Assembly (NCBI RefSeq): GCF_028278985.1
Contig: NZ_JANQTA010000017.1
Coordinates: forward strand, 1 to 64,000
Direction: 5' to 3'
Source: Candidatus Nitrosopumilus sp.
Lineage (GTDB): Archaea > Thermoproteota > Nitrososphaeria > Nitrososphaerales > Nitrosopumilaceae
Length of the DNA stretch: 64,000 nucleotides
Part shown: positions 42,418-51,112 of the stretch, piece by piece
Layout of the letters: every line of letters begins with the position of its first letter
How positions within the stretch are numbered: position 1 is the stretch's first letter
Notes under the pieces: generated by a model
The model's input: the letters and a program-made list of their open reading frames with translations, nothing else
Told to the model about the DNA's origin: nothing
Database searches by the model: none
Program-made: the position numbers and the translations under genes

Positions 42418-43254
42418 TCATAGAAAATTTGGATTGAAATGAAGACTTATTGCGACAATTATTCCACCCAAGCCAAGAATTATTCCTAAAATTTTAGCAG
42501 AGAGTGCTGAATTCTCAAAAAATTTGTTTTTTCTAAAAGCTTGCTTTTTTGGTATGCTCAAAAACGCATTCAATCGCTGTGCAGGAAGAAGTCTATCAGA
42601 AGTATCGGATAATGCATGAGTAATCAACTTGTCAACAACAGATATGTTTTCTGAAAAGAAATAAGATTCGATTTCTTGATGTCGATTAAATCTAATCCTC
42701 AAAGCTTCGATAAGATAATTATTGTAAATCTCCAAGGATTTTTTGTAAAATTTTAATTTTTTAATTTTCTCCGAAGACGAATATCCAATTTTAAAATGAA
42801 TTATCATCTGTCCAAAATTATAATGAGGGAAAAATTGCAGTGCAATTAAGAGAATTGCAGAATAAACAAACGACCACATTGCTGCAGTTTTAAAATCATA
42901 ATGAATCACGGCTAATGTACCCAAAGTATCGATATTTTGCTCAGTAACAGGATGGCCAAATTTCTCAAATTCCAAGATTATTCCATTTGACAAAATCAGA
43001 ATGGAAATAACTAGCATTGATTTTATTATTTTTTTAGAATCAACAATTGTAGACATTTTTGGAATCGTTCCCTTGAATTGTACAAATACCTTGTAGAATT
43101 CAACAATATTCCAAATCAGCAACAAAAATCCAAGAGTGATTAGAATATTAGAAAAGAAATCATTTGGAGTTAAACTAGGAAGAAAAAACAGAACTAGTGG
43201 AATTATTGCAACATACGAAATTGGTAAAAACAGAAGATACTTTGTTTGTACCAT
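42418..43254 (-). CDS. Membrane protein within the leu/ilv operon, unknown
   Basis: A 278-residue protein with about five membrane helices (about 5-24, 32-50, 72-90, 123-143 and 255-274) and a central cytoplasmic part with a basic helix (EKIKKLKFYKKSLEIYNNYLIEALRIRFNRHQEIE). No family recognised. It lies between leuA and leuB, in the same strand with small gaps, so it is probably co-transcribed. Confidence 0.7.
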   Translation of the reverse strand: MVQTKYLLFLPISYVAIIPLVLFFLPSLTPNDFFSNILITLGFLLLIWNIVEFYKVFVQFKGTIPKMSTIVDSKKIIKSMLVISILILSNGIILEFEKFGHPVTEQNIDTLGTLAVIHYDFKTAAMWSFVYSAILLIALQFFPHYNFGQMIIHFKIGYSSSEKIKKLKFYKKSLEIYNNYLIEALRIRFNRHQEIESYFFSENISVVDKLITHALSDTSDRLLPAQRLNAFLSIPKKQAFRKNKFFENSALSAKILGIILGLGGIIVAISLHFNPNFL

Positions 43255-43267
43255 ATCAAAAATTATT

Positions 43268-44785
43268 CTAACTTACTTGTTTTTCTTGGAGCATCTTTTT
43301 GAGCATGATTCTGTTAATTGCATCAATGACTGCTTTAACTGAAGTAGTTACAATGTCTTCACCGACAGATTTTGCTGAAACCTTGTTTCCTGCAGGATCT
43401 TCTACTTTGACTGTAACCTCACATAATGCACCTGAACCACCAGAAATTGATGCCAATCTATAGTCTTTGATTCTAATCTCTGAAATCTTGCCAGTAATTT
43501 TTTGAATTGCATTTAGTGCTGCATCTACTGGACCTACTCCATAGTCAGTTCCAATATGATCCTGTCCATCTACATTGAGTTTTACAAATGCATAAGGCAT
43601 CGTTCCAATTCCAGTAGAAACAGAGAATCCAGTTAACTGTACAATACGTTTGAGTTCTTTTTCACCTAAAACTTCACTTGCCATTGATAACAACTCAACA
43701 TCTGTGATTTGTTTTCCTTGGTCACCTAACACCTTGACTTTTTCCAAGATTTGTTTTGCTTGCTCTTCAGTTGGTTTTACTCCATATTCTTCTAGCATTG
43801 CATTCATTCCGTGAACTCCTGCATGCTTTCCTACTTTGAGCCATCTCTTTCTTCCAACTAATTCAGGACTGATTGGCTCGTATGTCAATGGATTATTGAG
43901 TACACCATGAGTGTGAATACCTGATTCGTGACCAAATGCGTTTGCACCAACTATTGCCTTGTTTGGTTGAACAATAATTCCTACAGTTTTAGAGATGAAT
44001 CGAGATACATCATAAATTAATTCAGATTTGATGTTTGTCTCATACTTTTGCTCATATGGCAAACATTTGAGTGCCATGGAAAGTTCTTCTAATGATGCAT
44101 TACCAGCACGCTCTCCAATTCCATTAATTGTAACATGTGCACATGCTGCACCAACATGTATTCCTGCAAGTGCGTTTGCAACAGCTAACCCAAAATCATT
44201 GTGACAGTGAACACTAACTGGCAAGTTTGTAGCTTCAATAGTGTCTTTAGTAATTTGTGCCATGTATTCAGGAGTTGAATATCCTACAGTATCAGGAATG
44301 TTTACTCTATCAGCACCTGCTTTTGCAACTTCACCAAAAACCTTTTTCAAAAATTCTCTATCAGTTCTTGATGCATCTTCAGCTGAAAACTCTACTTGCA
44401 AGCCATGTGATTTTCCATACTCTACTGCTTCAATTGCTTTTTCTAATGCTTGCTCTCTTGTCATCTGGAGTTTGTGTTCGAGGTGAATGTCTGATGTCGC
44501 AATAAAAGTATGTACATAGTTTAATCCTGCATCAATTGCAGCATCAATGTCTTTTTTGATAGTTCTTGTTAATCCACAAATCTCTGATTGCAATCCAGCT
44601 GAAGTTATCATCTTTACTGCTTGCAACTCACCTTCTGAAATTACTGGAAAGCCTGCTTCTATGGCATCAACTCCCAATTCATCTAATTTTTTTGCAATTG
44701 CTAATTTTTGATCAGGAGATAATGAAACACCAAGTGTTTGCTCTCCATCTCTTAATGTTGTATCAAAAATTCTAACATTTGGCAT
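43268..44785 (-). CDS. leuA: 2-isopropylmalate synthase family (LeuA)
   Basis: A 505-residue HMGL-like synthase with FDTTLRDGEQTLGVSL (metal and active site), HCHNDFGLAVAN (metal His), NGIGERAGNASLEE and a C-terminal LeuA dimer regulatory domain (from about 390). The position beside ilvBH and leuB supports leucine synthesis; citramalate synthase (isoleucine route) uses the same fold and cannot be ruled out. Its start adjoins the ilvH stop without a gap. Confidence 0.9.
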   Translation of the reverse strand: MPNVRIFDTTLRDGEQTLGVSLSPDQKLAIAKKLDELGVDAIEAGFPVISEGELQAVKMITSAGLQSEICGLTRTIKKDIDAAIDAGLNYVHTFIATSDIHLEHKLQMTREQALEKAIEAVEYGKSHGLQVEFSAEDASRTDREFLKKVFGEVAKAGADRVNIPDTVGYSTPEYMAQITKDTIEATNLPVSVHCHNDFGLAVANALAGIHVGAACAHVTINGIGERAGNASLEELSMALKCLPYEQKYETNIKSELIYDVSRFISKTVGIIVQPNKAIVGANAFGHESGIHTHGVLNNPLTYEPISPELVGRKRWLKVGKHAGVHGMNAMLEEYGVKPTEEQAKQILEKVKVLGDQGKQITDVELLSMASEVLGEKELKRIVQLTGFSVSTGIGTMPYAFVKLNVDGQDHIGTDYGVGPVDAALNAIQKITGKISEIRIKDYRLASISGGSGALCEVTVKVEDPAGNKVSAKSVGEDIVTTSVKAVIDAINRIMLKKMLQEKQVS

Positions 44786-45268
44786 TTAGGCCCCACTCCT
44801 TTGCAAAGCAGCAACACCGGTTCTAGCAACATCTAAAATGCCAAATGGTTTTGCCAATTCTTCAAATGCTTTGATTTGGTCAGGAGTAGCAGTCAATTCT
44901 ACCATGATAGACTCTTTTTTGACATCATGGACTTTGCCTCCATATGCATTTGCCAATTCGTTTATCTTCATACTATCATTAGCATTACTGAGTTTTATCT
45001 TAAAAATACTAAGTTCTCGAAATACGGTTTTGTGCTCATCTAAGAGTTGAACATCCAAGGTATCAATCATTTTGTCTAATTGCTTGACTATTTGCTCTAC
45101 TTGGTGCTGATCACCATAGGTTGTAATAGTCATTCTAGAATAATCAGGGTTCTCTGTAATTCCTACTGAGATGCTATCAATATTGAAATTTCTTGAACGA
45201 AACAAATGTGTAATCTTAAACAAGATACCTGGCTTGTTTTCAACTAAGATAGAAAGTATAGACCACAT
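44786..45268 (-). CDS. ilvH: Acetolactate synthase small subunit
   Basis: A 160-residue regulatory subunit. The ACT domain is visible as ILVENKPGILFKITHLFRSRNFNIDSISVG, with the second half about residues 85-160. It activates the large subunit and mediates valine feedback. It follows ilvB by 10 bases. Confidence 0.95.
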   Translation of the reverse strand: MWSILSILVENKPGILFKITHLFRSRNFNIDSISVGITENPDYSRMTITTYGDQHQVEQIVKQLDKMIDTLDVQLLDEHKTVFRELSIFKIKLSNANDSMKINELANAYGGKVHDVKKESIMVELTATPDQIKAFEELAKPFGILDVARTGVAALQRSGA

Positions 45269-45278
45269 AATTGAACTC

Positions 45279-46991
45279 CTAAGATGGTAAGATCATATCA
45301 GAAAGTGATGTTCCAGGAGCTACAAATGGCAATACATCTTCTTCAGGATCAATTGGAATATCAATTACAGTTGCAACGTCACTACTCAATCCATCTTTGA
45401 TTGCTTTGTCTAATTCATCCATGGATTGAGCTCTGATTCCTTGTGCACCATATGATTGTGCAAGTTTAACATAATCAGGACATTTTCCTTGGTCTACTCC
45501 AATCATTCTTCTATCATAGAAGGTTCTTTGCCATTGAGCTACCATTCCCAATGTGAAATTGTTTAACAAGAATACAATAACTGGAATGTCTTCTAACACA
45601 GCTGTTGCCAAAGAGTTTTCAGTCATACTGAAACTACCATCACCTGCAATGTCAACTACAGGAACATCAGGTCTTGCAACTTTAGCTCCAATTGCAGCTG
45701 GGAATCCCCAACCCATTGTACCTAATCCAGTTGAGCTAAAGAAAGTACCAGGTTGAATTACATCATAAAATAATGAAGCCCACATTTGGTGTTGTCCTAC
45801 TTCAGTTGTAATTACAGATTCTTTAGGTAAGAGTTCTCTAAGTTTACGTAAAATTTTAGCTGCGCCCATTTCTCCTGGATGTAATTTGAGATTTTCTTTC
45901 CAGTATGCTTTGGTTTCCTTTACGTGTTTAATCCAAGGAGTCTCTTCAGTTTTCTTTACTGCTTGCTGCAAGAGTAATTTTACCATAATACGTAATGATG
46001 CTCTAACATCACCTACAACTGCAACTTGTGTGGTTTGGTTCTTTCCAATTTCAGCAGGGTCTACATCCATGTGGATAATCTTTAATCTCTTTTCAAATTC
46101 TTCAAATGTTCCTACAGAACGGTCTGAGAATCTTGTACCGATTGCCAATACACAGTCAGCTTCGGCCATAACTCTATTTGCTTCAGCATGTCCATGCATT
46201 CCAATAGGTCCTAATGATAATGGATGAGTTTCAGGGAAAGCACCCTTACCTTTGAAAGTAGTTACAACTGGCAACATCAAAGTTTCAGCTACTGCTTGCA
46301 ATTCTGCAAATGCTGATGAAATGATTGTACCACCACCAGCTAAGATAACTGGTTTTTCTGCATGTAATAACATCTCAATTGCTTTTTTTACTGCAACAAC
46401 ATCAGGATCAGTCCATGGATGATATCCTGGAATTCTAAACTCATCTGGGAAATCCATTTCAGCTTCGTTAATCTGTACATCTTTTGGAATGTCAATTAGA
46501 ACGGGACCAGGTCTTCCGGTTTCAGCAATGTAAAATCCTTTTTTGACTGCATCAGGAACTTCAGCTGCAGTTCTTGGTTGATATGCATATTTGATTGCAG
46601 GATTTGCCATTCCAAGAATATCACTTTCTTGGAATGCATCACGTCCAATCATGTTTACTGGAACTTGTCCTGTTACTGCTACCATTGGTGCAGAATCTGC
46701 TTGTGCAGTTGCAAGACCTGTCAAAATGTTAGTAGCACCAGGTCCTGATGTTGCAAAACATACACCAGGTTTTCTTGAAACTCTACCAAAGCCATCAGCC
46801 ATATGAGCTGCAGACTGTTCATGTCTTACCAAGATGTGTCTAATGTCGCATCTTGCAAACTCATCATACATTGGAAGATTTGCACCTCCCGGTAAGCCAA
46901 ATACTTGTTTGACGCCTTCTTTTTCCATAGCCGTCATCAAGGCTTTTGCACCAGTCATGGTGTCCAATTTTTTGTTCATCTTATTCATCAA
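45279..46991 (-). CDS. ilvB: Acetolactate synthase large subunit
   Basis: A 570-residue ThDP enzyme: catalytic Glu in VRHEQSAAHMADGFGR, ThDP/Mg motif GDGSFSMTENSLATA...NNF, and the domain order of AHAS. It makes acetolactate and acetohydroxybutyrate from pyruvate. First gene of the operon ilvB-ilvH-leuA-orf-leuB. Start is taken as the first ATG; ATG 46985 or 46979 are also possible. Confidence 0.96.
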   Translation of the reverse strand: MMNKMNKKLDTMTGAKALMTAMEKEGVKQVFGLPGGANLPMYDEFARCDIRHILVRHEQSAAHMADGFGRVSRKPGVCFATSGPGATNILTGLATAQADSAPMVAVTGQVPVNMIGRDAFQESDILGMANPAIKYAYQPRTAAEVPDAVKKGFYIAETGRPGPVLIDIPKDVQINEAEMDFPDEFRIPGYHPWTDPDVVAVKKAIEMLLHAEKPVILAGGGTIISSAFAELQAVAETLMLPVVTTFKGKGAFPETHPLSLGPIGMHGHAEANRVMAEADCVLAIGTRFSDRSVGTFEEFEKRLKIIHMDVDPAEIGKNQTTQVAVVGDVRASLRIMVKLLLQQAVKKTEETPWIKHVKETKAYWKENLKLHPGEMGAAKILRKLRELLPKESVITTEVGQHQMWASLFYDVIQPGTFFSSTGLGTMGWGFPAAIGAKVARPDVPVVDIAGDGSFSMTENSLATAVLEDIPVIVFLLNNFTLGMVAQWQRTFYDRRMIGVDQGKCPDYVKLAQSYGAQGIRAQSMDELDKAIKDGLSSDVATVIDIPIDPEEDVLPFVAPGTSLSDMILPS

Positions 46992-47217
46992 TTCAATCTC
47001 TCTCCATAATTTTAATGTCTAAATTTTAGGACGTACTTACAGTACTAGTAGAACTGGCAAAATTTGGCCAATGTTTTCGTTTAATCTTTTGTTCATTGAA
47101 ATCACAAAAATCACTGAGATCTGAGATATAAGGATTTTCAGAATATTCAACGTTGGAATAGGCTCAAAACTACAGAAGACTTAAACTGATAATTTCCACA
47201 TTGCATGTTGGATAGTT

Positions 47218-47622
47218 TTGTCAGATAACGAAGAGATAATCAACGTAATTGAAACACTCTTTGAATCAGGAATCTCAAAAGATCTTACTAAACTCAAAGA
47301 GATTCATCTTGATGACTCTAAATTTTCTAGCTTTAGTGACTTGCCACCGTATGATCTCAAAGACTACAAGACAACAATTGAACTAGAAGAGTTACGTTTT
47401 GTCAGCATTTCAGATTACTCTTATGAAATTAAAAATCCAAAGATCAGTGTCTTTGGAGATACAGCTGTTGTTGCAATGGAGTTGATTCAAAAAGGAATGC
47501 TCGTAGATAACAAAGCATTCACTGGAGAGCACATGACCATTAATGGCAGAGCAACTTTTGTTCTAGTAAAACATCCAACATGGAAGATTGCTCACATTCA
47601 TCTATCAAAGATAGAAGTTTGA
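47218..47622 (+). CDS. SnoaL/NTF2-like protein
   Basis: A 134-residue protein with a NTF2-like alpha+beta pattern: an N-terminal helix (EIINVIETLFESG), TIELEELRFVSIS and the late strand WKIAHIHLSKIEV, matching SnoaL/DUF4440 proteins. Start is TTG 47218. Function unknown; some family members are enzymes, others ligand binders. Confidence 0.75.
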   Translation: MSDNEEIINVIETLFESGISKDLTKLKEIHLDDSKFSSFSDLPPYDLKDYKTTIELEELRFVSISDYSYEIKNPKISVFGDTAVVAMELIQKGMLVDNKAFTGEHMTINGRATFVLVKHPTWKIAHIHLSKIEV

Positions 47623-48690
47623 TTATTTCTTAGGATTGTTTGGTTTTGGTTGATTGCCGTTAGGCTTGTTTGATTTATTCTGATTGTTTGGTTTGTTGCC
47701 TTTTTTCTGATTAGGATTTCCTTTCTTTTGTTGTGGTTTGTTGCCTTTCTTTTGTTGTGGTTTGTTGCCTTTCTTTTGTTGTGGTTTGTTGCCTTTCTTT
47801 TGGTTTGGGTTGTTGCCTTTCTTTTGGTTTGGGTTGTTGCCTTTCTTTTGGTTTGGGTTGTTGCCTTTCTTTTGTTGTGGTTTGTTGCCTTGTGGTTTTT
47901 TCTTTTCTTGTGAGATTAATTTTTGGTATAGTTTGTAAGCTTGATCAACATTGTAATTTTGGTGAACGATTGCTTTGACTGCTTTAATCATTGGAACTGG
48001 ATGCTCTGATTGCCAGATGTTTCTACCCATGTCAACTCCAACTGCGCCGCCTTTGATTGCATTGTATGTTAACTGCATTGCATCACGTTCAGGAATCTTC
48101 TTTCCGCCTGCAACAATGATTGGAACTGGGCATGATTGAACTACTTTTTCGAAATTATCACAATAATAAGTCTTGACAATGTGAGCGCCTTGTTCTGCTG
48201 CTACTCTGCATGCAAGTGAAAGATATCTTGCATCTTTACCAAGTTCTTTTCCTACTGCAGTTACTGCCAATACAGGAAGTCCATATTGTTCTGCTTCAGA
48301 AACTAATTTTCCAAGATTAACAATTGTTTGGTATTCATATTTTGAACCAACAAAGATAGACATTGCAAGTGCGCTTGCGTTTAGTCTAATTGCATCTTGA
48401 ATTGATACTGTAATGTCTTCTTGAGATAAGTCATCTCCGATAATACTAGAACCACCTGAAACTCGTAAAACCATAGGAATATCTGTGTTTGCATCAACGG
48501 ATGTTCTTTGAACACCACGTGTCAACATCAAAGAGTCACAGTGTTTCAAAAGTGGAGCAATTACTTTTTTTGGATTTTCTAATTTTTCAGTTGGACCAAG
48601 AAAGTATCCGTGATCAACTGCCAACATTAGTGCACGATTATTTTGAGGTTTGATAATTTGTGCTAGTCTGTTTTTTAATCCCCAATCCAT
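47623..48690 (-). CDS. DhnA-type class I aldolase with repetitive basic tail
   Basis: A 355-residue protein. Residues 1-260 form a class I aldolase of the DhnA/LsrF branch with the Schiff-base Lys173 (HIVKTYYCDNF) and conserved VDHGYFLGP, RVSGGSS and GVDMGRN. This branch includes fructose-bisphosphate aldolases and the synthase of a shikimate-precursor (archaeal aromatic pathway); the latter is likely since FBPase at 11809 is bifunctional. Residues 262-355 are a Lys/Asn/Gln/Pro/Gly-rich tail of about 94 residues built from KKGNNPNQ and KKGNKPQQ units, which looks unstructured. Confidence 0.88.
   Translation of the reverse strand: MDWGLKNRLAQIIKPQNNRALMLAVDHGYFLGPTEKLENPKKVIAPLLKHCDSLMLTRGVQRTSVDANTDIPMVLRVSGGSSIIGDDLSQEDITVSIQDAIRLNASALAMSIFVGSKYEYQTIVNLGKLVSEAEQYGLPVLAVTAVGKELGKDARYLSLACRVAAEQGAHIVKTYYCDNFEKVVQSCPVPIIVAGGKKIPERDAMQLTYNAIKGGAVGVDMGRNIWQSEHPVPMIKAVKAIVHQNYNVDQAYKLYQKLISQEKKKPQGNKPQQKKGNNPNQKKGNNPNQKKGNNPNQKKGNKPQQKKGNKPQQKKGNKPQQKKGNPNQKKGNKPNNQNKSNKPNGNQPKPNNPKK
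47692..47883 (-). repeat. 24-bp tandem repeats in the aldolase tail
   Basis: About eight 24-base units (each coding eight residues, KKGNKPQQ or KKGNNPNQ; some units shortened) follow one another in the minus-strand gene. On the plus strand they read TTGTTGCCTTTCTTTT with a variable end. Two unit subtypes alternate in blocks, which suggests expansion by slippage. Confidence 0.9.
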
Positions 48691-48734
48691 TTGTCTTCGA
48701 ATTGCAAAAATTTCAGGCTATTCTTAAGCCTTTC

Positions 48735-49763
48735 TTATTTTGTAATGATTATCTTCATGGCATTATCACCGGATTTGGCGTGTTCAAATGCCTTTTGAGT
48801 ATCATCAATAGGATATGTGTGAGTGATGAGTTTCTTGACTTCTAATTTTCCTGATTCAATTAATTCTAGTGCTTCTTTGGTATCTGCATCAGAAGCTGCA
48901 TAGCTTGTAACCAAAGTGATTTCCTTAGAGTATATTTTGCTCATATCAAGATTCATTGTTGCTCCTTTTGTTGGGACGCCAAACATCATTACAGCACCAC
49001 CTTTTCGGACCATATCAATTGCATCCTCTAGTGCTTTGAGGCTGGATGTAGCCACGATTGCAACATCAACGCCTTTGTTTTCTGTCTCATCTAGAATCTT
49101 TTGCTTTCTGTTTTCATCAGATGAATGAATTGCATCAGTAATGTTGAATTTTTTTGCAAAGTCTAATCTGAAATCATTTACATCAAAGCAAAATATTTTA
49201 GAGAATTTTTTTGTTTGTGCCAACATTACATGCATCATGCCAGTTGGACCAACACCATAAATTGCAACAGAGTCACCATCTTGGTAGGAATACTTGTTCC
49301 AAGCTCTAACACAGCATGCCAATGGTTCAATCATTGCAGCTTCTTCAAATGAAAGTGAATCAGAAATTTTCAAGACACCACCGTGTGCAACATTCCATGC
49401 AGGAACTACATACTCTTCAGATAATCCACATGGAGAAAGATTTGTTTCAGAATATTTTTTGCACATTGTTTCATTTCCGTGACTACACAAATGACAATCA
49501 TAACATGGAACATGGTGATGTGTAAAGACTCTGTCACCTTTAGCAAATTCAGTTACATCTGAGCCAACCTCAACAACTATTCCAGCTGGTTCGTGTCCTA
49601 ATCTCATTGATGGTTGTCCATATTGTCCAAAGACTTTTTCCAAATCAGAACCACAAATTCCACATGCATGCATCTGAACTAAAATATCACCAGACTCTAA
49701 GGTTGGCTTTTTAGTTTCATCAACTGTAATTACAGATGGTTCTTTTACAGATGCAGTTTTCAT
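48735..49763 (-). CDS. Zinc-dependent alcohol dehydrogenase (MDR)
   Basis: A 342-residue medium-chain dehydrogenase. Catalytic zinc ligands in HACGICGSDLEK and GHEPAG; four structural Cys in CYDCHLCSHGNETMC; cofactor motif YGVGPTGMMHVM. It could be threonine/sorbitol-type or a semialdehyde reductase; the substrate is not evident. It follows the aldolase gene by 44 bases on the same strand. Confidence 0.92.
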   Translation of the reverse strand: MKTASVKEPSVITVDETKKPTLESGDILVQMHACGICGSDLEKVFGQYGQPSMRLGHEPAGIVVEVGSDVTEFAKGDRVFTHHHVPCYDCHLCSHGNETMCKKYSETNLSPCGLSEEYVVPAWNVAHGGVLKISDSLSFEEAAMIEPLACCVRAWNKYSYQDGDSVAIYGVGPTGMMHVMLAQTKKFSKIFCFDVNDFRLDFAKKFNITDAIHSSDENRKQKILDETENKGVDVAIVATSSLKALEDAIDMVRKGGAVMMFGVPTKGATMNLDMSKIYSKEITLVTSYAASDADTKEALELIESGKLEVKKLITHTYPIDDTQKAFEHAKSGDNAMKIIITK

Positions 49764-49801
49764 GTTACGATTTTAGAAATTTGTACTATAAGTATATTGA
49801 A

Positions 49802-50095
49802 CTATACACCGAGAATCTTCTTGAGCATAACTCTGTAATCGACCTCAGATTTTTCGCTGCCAGCTGCAGGCAATGCAAAGACCAAAGTTGATTTTTCAGC
49901 CCTTAGTGCTGTTAGCTGATCATTGATTTCTTCAGTAATATCGTCACTAACTAGAACCAATCCAACTTCTTCATCATCAGTTAATGTCTTGATTTCCTCT
50001 AGTGCTTTTTGTGGAGTATCAGTGATTTTGCCTGGAACTCCGGCTAGTTGAAAGCTTGTTACAAAGGATTTGCTACCGACAGTGAAGATCTTCAC
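49802..50095 (-). CDS. atpF: Archaeal/V-type ATPase subunit F
   Basis: A 97-residue protein with the subunit F pattern: FTVGSKSFVTSFQLAGV, EVGLVLVSDDITEEIN and LVFALPAAGSEKS. It links the rotor to the head. It stands alone; the rest of the A1A0 operon is not in the window. Confidence 0.88.
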   Translation of the reverse strand: MKIFTVGSKSFVTSFQLAGVPGKITDTPQKALEEIKTLTDDEEVGLVLVSDDITEEINDQLTALRAEKSTLVFALPAAGSEKSEVDYRVMLKKILGV

Positions 50096-50182
50096 AATCC
50101 AAATCTTTGCATATTCTAATTTAACCCTTTTTGGGCAAATTCGGATCAGAAGGTTGATTTAGTTTAAAAAATCAGTGATTTC

Positions 50183-50482
50183 ATGGCTGAAATTGATACT
50201 AGCAAAGATGTCTATTTGTTCCTCCATGGAAGAATGGATCTTAAAGAAAAAGCAATGAATGCACTTACTGCAAAAGGTTTTGCAGCAGACAAAGTTACCA
50301 TGGCATTACCAAACAAAGTAGGAAATGTTGGCGATTACATGGCAATGATGTGGATGCCACCAAACCCAGATCATATCAAGATTCAACAAATCACCAAAGT
50401 CGAAGAAGTTGAACCAGAAGGAATGATTGGTCTTTGGAAAGGTGTTGCAAAAGACGATATCGAGTCTATTCCATTAGAATAA
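50183..50482 (+). CDS. Hypothetical small protein
   Basis: A 99-residue soluble protein, MAEIDTSKDVYLFLHGRMD and a central PNKVGNVGDYMAMMWMPPNPDH. No family recognised. It is convergent with the 50485 gene. Confidence 0.75.
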   Translation: MAEIDTSKDVYLFLHGRMDLKEKAMNALTAKGFAADKVTMALPNKVGNVGDYMAMMWMPPNPDHIKIQQITKVEEVEPEGMIGLWKGVAKDDIESIPLE

Positions 50483-50484
50483 AC

Positions 50485-50736
50485 TTAGCTGAATCCAGCA
50501 CCAAACTCGTTTCCTTTTTCTAAGAAATCATTAGAATCAGAATTTTTCATTTTTCTAAACAACAATGTCTCATAGACAATCTTCATTGCTTCTTCATCAT
50601 CAACTCCACAATCAGTTTTGATTTGATCACGATATGAAGAAAGTTTTGATTCATCTTGTTCATCAGGTGAAATGTCATCATGAACCATTAGGTTTGCAAT
50701 CTTTTCAATTTCAGAGTTTCTTTGTGCATCATCCAT
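50485..50736 (-). CDS. Hypothetical small protein
   Basis: An 83-residue acidic helical protein (MDDAQRNSEIEKIANLMVHD). No family recognised. It converges on the 50183 gene with 2 bases between stops. Confidence 0.65.
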   Translation of the reverse strand: MDDAQRNSEIEKIANLMVHDDISPDEQDESKLSSYRDQIKTDCGVDDEEAMKIVYETLLFRKMKNSDSNDFLEKGNEFGAGFS

Positions 50737-50775
50737 GTAATAATTATAGAATTTCTAGTTATTAACCAGTTCTAA

Positions 50776-51078
50776 TTACAAATCAGAGATCAAACCTGAA
50801 AGAAAATCAGTAAACTCTTCGTCTGAAAAAGTAATTGTTTCAAATTTGTCTTCTTTGATTGCAAGTGCGGCTGAATCCAAATGGTAACAAGAGGTCTTTC
50901 CATTTGATTGACCAAAATAAAATGCAGGACAAGAACAAAAATTAGCTTTAGGATCTACCCAGTACTCTTCACCTTTTCCAACGACTGTCCAAATTTTTCT
51001 TCCGGTAGGCTCAAAAACATGCAGTTTAACACGCTTTTCTGAAACTATGGTTTCTAGTCTATCAGGATCCTTGTTCAT
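50776..51078 (-). CDS. SWIM zinc-finger protein
   Basis: A 100-residue protein with a SWIM motif: C-S-C (NFCSCPAFYFG), then C-Y-H (KTSCYHL), that is CxC-x14-CxH. SWIM domains bind DNA or protein; in archaea they accompany recombination factors. The gene is divergent from the metallophosphoesterase with only 34 bases between starts. Confidence 0.85.
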   Translation of the reverse strand: MNKDPDRLETIVSEKRVKLHVFEPTGRKIWTVVGKGEEYWVDPKANFCSCPAFYFGQSNGKTSCYHLDSAALAIKEDKFETITFSDEEFTDFLSGLISDL

Positions 51079-51083
51079 AACGG

Positions 51084-51107
51084 TTTAATCTCATATCCAG
51101 AGTATAA
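51084..51107. promoter_or_regulatory. Interleaved divergent TATA boxes
   Basis: Only 34 bases separate the two ATGs (51078 minus, 51113 plus). TTTAATCT (51084-51091) lies about 26 bases before the plus ATG, and on the minus strand TTATACTC (51100-51107) lies about 26 bases before the other ATG. Each TATA thus sits within a few bases of the opposite start. Confidence 0.55.
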
Positions 51108-51112
51108 CTTTG

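Noticed and set aside
47030-47217. Gap upstream of ilvB searched for a leader peptide or attenuator.
   Set aside because: Only short frames and weak hairpins were seen, with no run of branched-chain codons.
47728-47978. Plus-strand frames rich in Leu, Val and Cys opposite the aldolase tail.
   Set aside because: They are shadows of the 24-bp repeats on the minus strand, which code for the Lys/Asn tail.
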